A stretch of 64,000 nucleotides of DNA from SEAL01 sp032153715. Its GTDB lineage: Bacteria; Patescibacteriota; Saccharimonadia; Saccharimonadales; Saccharimonadaceae. The DNA lies in contig JALDYR010000001.1 of assembly GCA_032153715.1 (NCBI GenBank), forward strand, positions 381,203-445,202, given 5' to 3'. The notes under the pieces were generated by a model. That model saw only the letters and a list, made by a program, of their open reading frames with translations, was not told where the DNA came from and did not search any database. Every line of letters begins with the position of its first letter. Within the stretch, counting starts at the first letter, position 1. The position numbers and the translations under genes were made by a program. Below, piece after piece: positions 62,569-64,000 of the stretch.

Positions 62569-62828
62569 ACCCGGTCTCCCTCCCGCGTCAGACGCCAAGT
62601 CAGTCGCTCGCTATCAAACTCAATCCGGTAATCAGCCTCGTGATCCGTCACGTCAAAAATATGCAGCGTTCGATTACCCTTGCTGCTTGGGTGGCGTAAA
62701 CCGATTTCTTTCACTTCGACCACGCGGCCACTCGCCCGGCGAAACCGCACTGGCACACACGGATTTAAACCGACACCAAAGGTGGCCACTACATCAATTC
62801 GTTCGTTCAAAAAAAGTTCATCATTCAT
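62565..62828 (-). CDS. DUF6504-like partner of the Y-family polymerase
   Basis: 87 residues starting MNDELFLNERIDVVATFG, with a VPVRFRRASGRVVEVKEIGLRH strand and ending SERLTWRLTREGDRV. This resembles DUF6504-type small beta proteins found next to or fused with Y-family polymerases; function unknown. GAGGAT precedes ATG 62828. Coupled to dinB by ATGA overlap. An IR CTCAAA-N7-TTTGAG at 62839-62857 lies in the leader. Confidence 0.7.
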   Translation of the reverse strand: MNDELFLNERIDVVATFGVGLNPCVPVRFRRASGRVVEVKEIGLRHPSSKGNRTLHIFDVTDHEADYRIEFDSERLTWRLTREGDRV

Positions 62829-63058
62829 ATCAAAAATCCTCAAAAGTTTAGTTTGAGAAACGTTTTTGATTGTATTGCCCGTCGTTTTTGCCCGTTTCTA
62901 GCAAATCGCCGAAGACAATGGAATGATTCCACCGGAGGGACGCTTTGCTGAACGAACAGCTAGTGTGTATCGCGGGGAGATGCTTTTATTATACATTCCA
63001 CTCTCGCTCTTTAACAGCAGTTCTTCTTATTGTAATTTTTAGTAAAAAATGCTATAAT
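62829..63058. promoter_or_regulatory. 230-bp divergent intergenic region dinB operon / mazG
   Basis: No gene seen. Contents: IR CTCAAA-N7-TTTGAG (62839-62857), palindrome TGGAATGATTCCA (62919-62931), the motif GGAGGGACGCTTT (62934-62946, repeated at 63724-63736), a minus-strand TATAAT near 62985-62995 that would give dinB a 150-base leader, and the TATAAT box of mazG at 63053-63058. Confidence 0.5.
63053..63058 (+). promoter_or_regulatory. -10 box (TATAAT), leaderless-type promoter of mazG
   Basis: TATAAT, seven bases (AATACTA), ATG 63066. Confidence 0.7.
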
Positions 63059-63065
63059 AATACTA

Positions 63066-63677
63066 ATGAAATCACCTGATTCATCAGCCAACTTCCTTCC
63101 AGATCAAGCGCCAACGTTTGATCAGATTTCCGATTTTACGACAACCCATAGCGGCTATAAACACACCCCTAGTCCACTTCGCACTCTCAAAACAGCGTTT
63201 ATCGAAGAAACAATCGAACTTCTCGACGAAATTGCCAAACCCGAAAAAGACCTCGACGAACTCCGCGGTGAAATCGGCGATACTATCATGATGATCTCCC
63301 TGGCCGCTCAGGAAAACGACCATTCACTCGACAGTATCGCTAATAGCGCCGACACTGCTTTTGCCACCCTTGGAGAATTCCAGGCGAGTCACACGCCAAA
63401 TAGCCAGTGGTCAGATTCTGAAACGCTCGGTCTTGCGACAATGGAAGCCTACAATGCCATGACACAGCATAACTCGCCCATTATTCCACTTCACAGCATG
63501 CTAAGTGCAGTGACTCGCATTGCTAACGAAAACAGCATCAGCCTTGATGATGCCATGCGGCAGACGATGAAAAAAATCAGTACGAAAACCCGTGAAAACC
63601 ACGCTATCAAAGAAGCGAAGCAAGGCCTCCAGCCCACTCACACCGAGCGCTATCTCGCAAAACACGCCCTTAAATAG
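63066..63677 (+). CDS. MazG-like NTP pyrophosphohydrolase
   Basis: 203 residues. PLRTLKTAFIEETIELLDEI and DELRGEIGDTIMMISLAAQEN carry the EExxE...ExxD metal-binding pattern of the MazG family; a second helical half follows with a weaker match. MazG enzymes hydrolyse NTPs to NMP plus pyrophosphate and clean oxidised or excess nucleotides. Compared with classical 260-residue MazG it is short. Leaderless-type promoter. Confidence 0.85.
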   Translation: MKSPDSSANFLPDQAPTFDQISDFTTTHSGYKHTPSPLRTLKTAFIEETIELLDEIAKPEKDLDELRGEIGDTIMMISLAAQENDHSLDSIANSADTAFATLGEFQASHTPNSQWSDSETLGLATMEAYNAMTQHNSPIIPLHSMLSAVTRIANENSISLDDAMRQTMKKISTKTRENHAIKEAKQGLQPTHTERYLAKHALK

Positions 63678-63824
63678 CCGATCACACCCCGCCCCATTCC
63701 TTACCCTTTTCGTAAGAGTGCCAGGAGGGACGCTTTTACTTTTCTGAAGATCATCTAGATACCTTGAGGCCCGCCAATAACGGGCGTAAAATAAGAGTAG
63801 AGAAGTAATCGAGGTGAAGATATC

Positions 63825-64000
63825 ATGCGACACCTAAGCATACTTATCATCAGTATCGGTTTGCTATTCGGAGCAACCGTTCCTCTCCCTGTCAGTGCCC
63901 ACGCAAACAGCAATACATATACTAACCCTGACACTACTATCCCCACTACTCCTACTCCTACTCCTACTCCTACTCCTACTCCTACTCCTACTCCTACTCC
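63825..64000 (+). CDS. Exported protein with Pro-Thr repeat linker (3' end outside window)
   Basis: ATG 63825 behind a GAGGTGA ribosome site. A signal peptide (RHLSILIISIGLLFGATV...VSAHA-NS) is followed by NTYTNPDTTIP and then tandem Thr-Pro dipeptides encoded by a hexanucleotide repeat to the window edge. Fits a cell-surface or secreted protein with a rigid stalk. Remainder unknown. Confidence 0.75.
   Translation, partial: MRHLSILIISIGLLFGATVPLPVSAHANSNTYTNPDTTIPTTPTPTPTPTPTPTPTPT
63949..64000 (+). repeat. Hexanucleotide tandem repeat (CTCCTA)n
   Basis: At least eight uninterrupted copies of a 6-bp unit encoding Thr-Pro, running out of the window. Copy-number change keeps the reading frame and would vary stalk length. 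Confidence 0.9.

Noticed and set aside
63949..64000. CRISPR-like array at the window end
   Set aside because: The unit is a 6-bp in-frame microsatellite without spacers; no cas genes in the window.

Overview
The window looks like chromosomal DNA from a small-genome member of the Candidate Phyla Radiation, most likely Candidatus Saccharibacteria (TM7). This placement is an inference from gene content: a type IV pilus operon (pilB-C-M-N-O), ComEC with several prepilins, lamin-tail and 'RSEET' surface repeats, an orphan TrbL/VirB6-like protein, MurJ plus a PBP1-type synthase, and no IS elements, phage genes or CRISPR arrays. Genes are tightly packed and no gap exceeds 300 bp; the largest are about 215-240 bp. 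TGA ends many genes, so the standard bacterial code applies, not the UGA=Gly code of SR1/Gracilibacteria.

Layout. 0-5.3 kb (+): pilus assembly operon and a PRC-barrel gene. 5.3-22.3 kb (mostly -): recX, recA, ruvA-ruvB, ruvC, a PBP1-type enzyme, yebC, three prepilins and comEC, with a plus-strand csoR module at 13.2-14.4 kb, pgl, and tRNA-Lys. 22.3-26.5 kb (-): DUF192, a RimK-like ligase with a RimK-associated protease, and a second ATP-grasp gene. 26.6-32.6 kb (-): an orphan VirB6/TrbL-like protein and a very large membrane protein. 32.7-40.3 kb: dnaJ, a Crp/Fnr regulator, four repeat-rich or Ser/Thr/Asn-rich exported proteins, a sortase and a membrane glycosyltransferase. 40.3-53 kb: flavoprotein, an interrupted GNAT, dnaK, two ABC transporters, hrcA-(44-aa ORF)-grpE, a prepilin, and tatA-tatC with tiny membrane proteins. 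53-64 kb: gmk, lepA, murJ, ftsH, tilS, a Y-family polymerase with a DUF6504-like partner, mazG, and the start of a Pro/Thr-repeat exported protein.

How it fits together. Pilus, prepilins, ComEC, RecA/RecX and RuvABC fit a DNA-uptake and recombination lifestyle. HrcA with three CIRCE-type operators (dnaK, dnaJ, hrcA) forms a nearly complete heat-shock regulon. The sortase, its LPDTA/APDTG-tailed substrates and the repeat proteins suggest a cell-surface programme, possibly controlled by the neighbouring Crp/Fnr protein through TGTGA-N6-TCACA-like sites.

Two initiation modes are visible. About fifteen genes have a TATAAT-like -10 box ending only 6-7 nt before the start codon, which predicts leaderless mRNAs. 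Others, mainly operon-internal and exported-protein genes, have strong AGGAGG-type Shine-Dalgarno sites. Several start codons were moved on this basis. Two genes appear broken: a kinase-like gene with a one-base frameshift at an A6 run, and a GNAT gene with an in-frame TGA. Small ORFs of 21, 29 and 44 codons are also reported.
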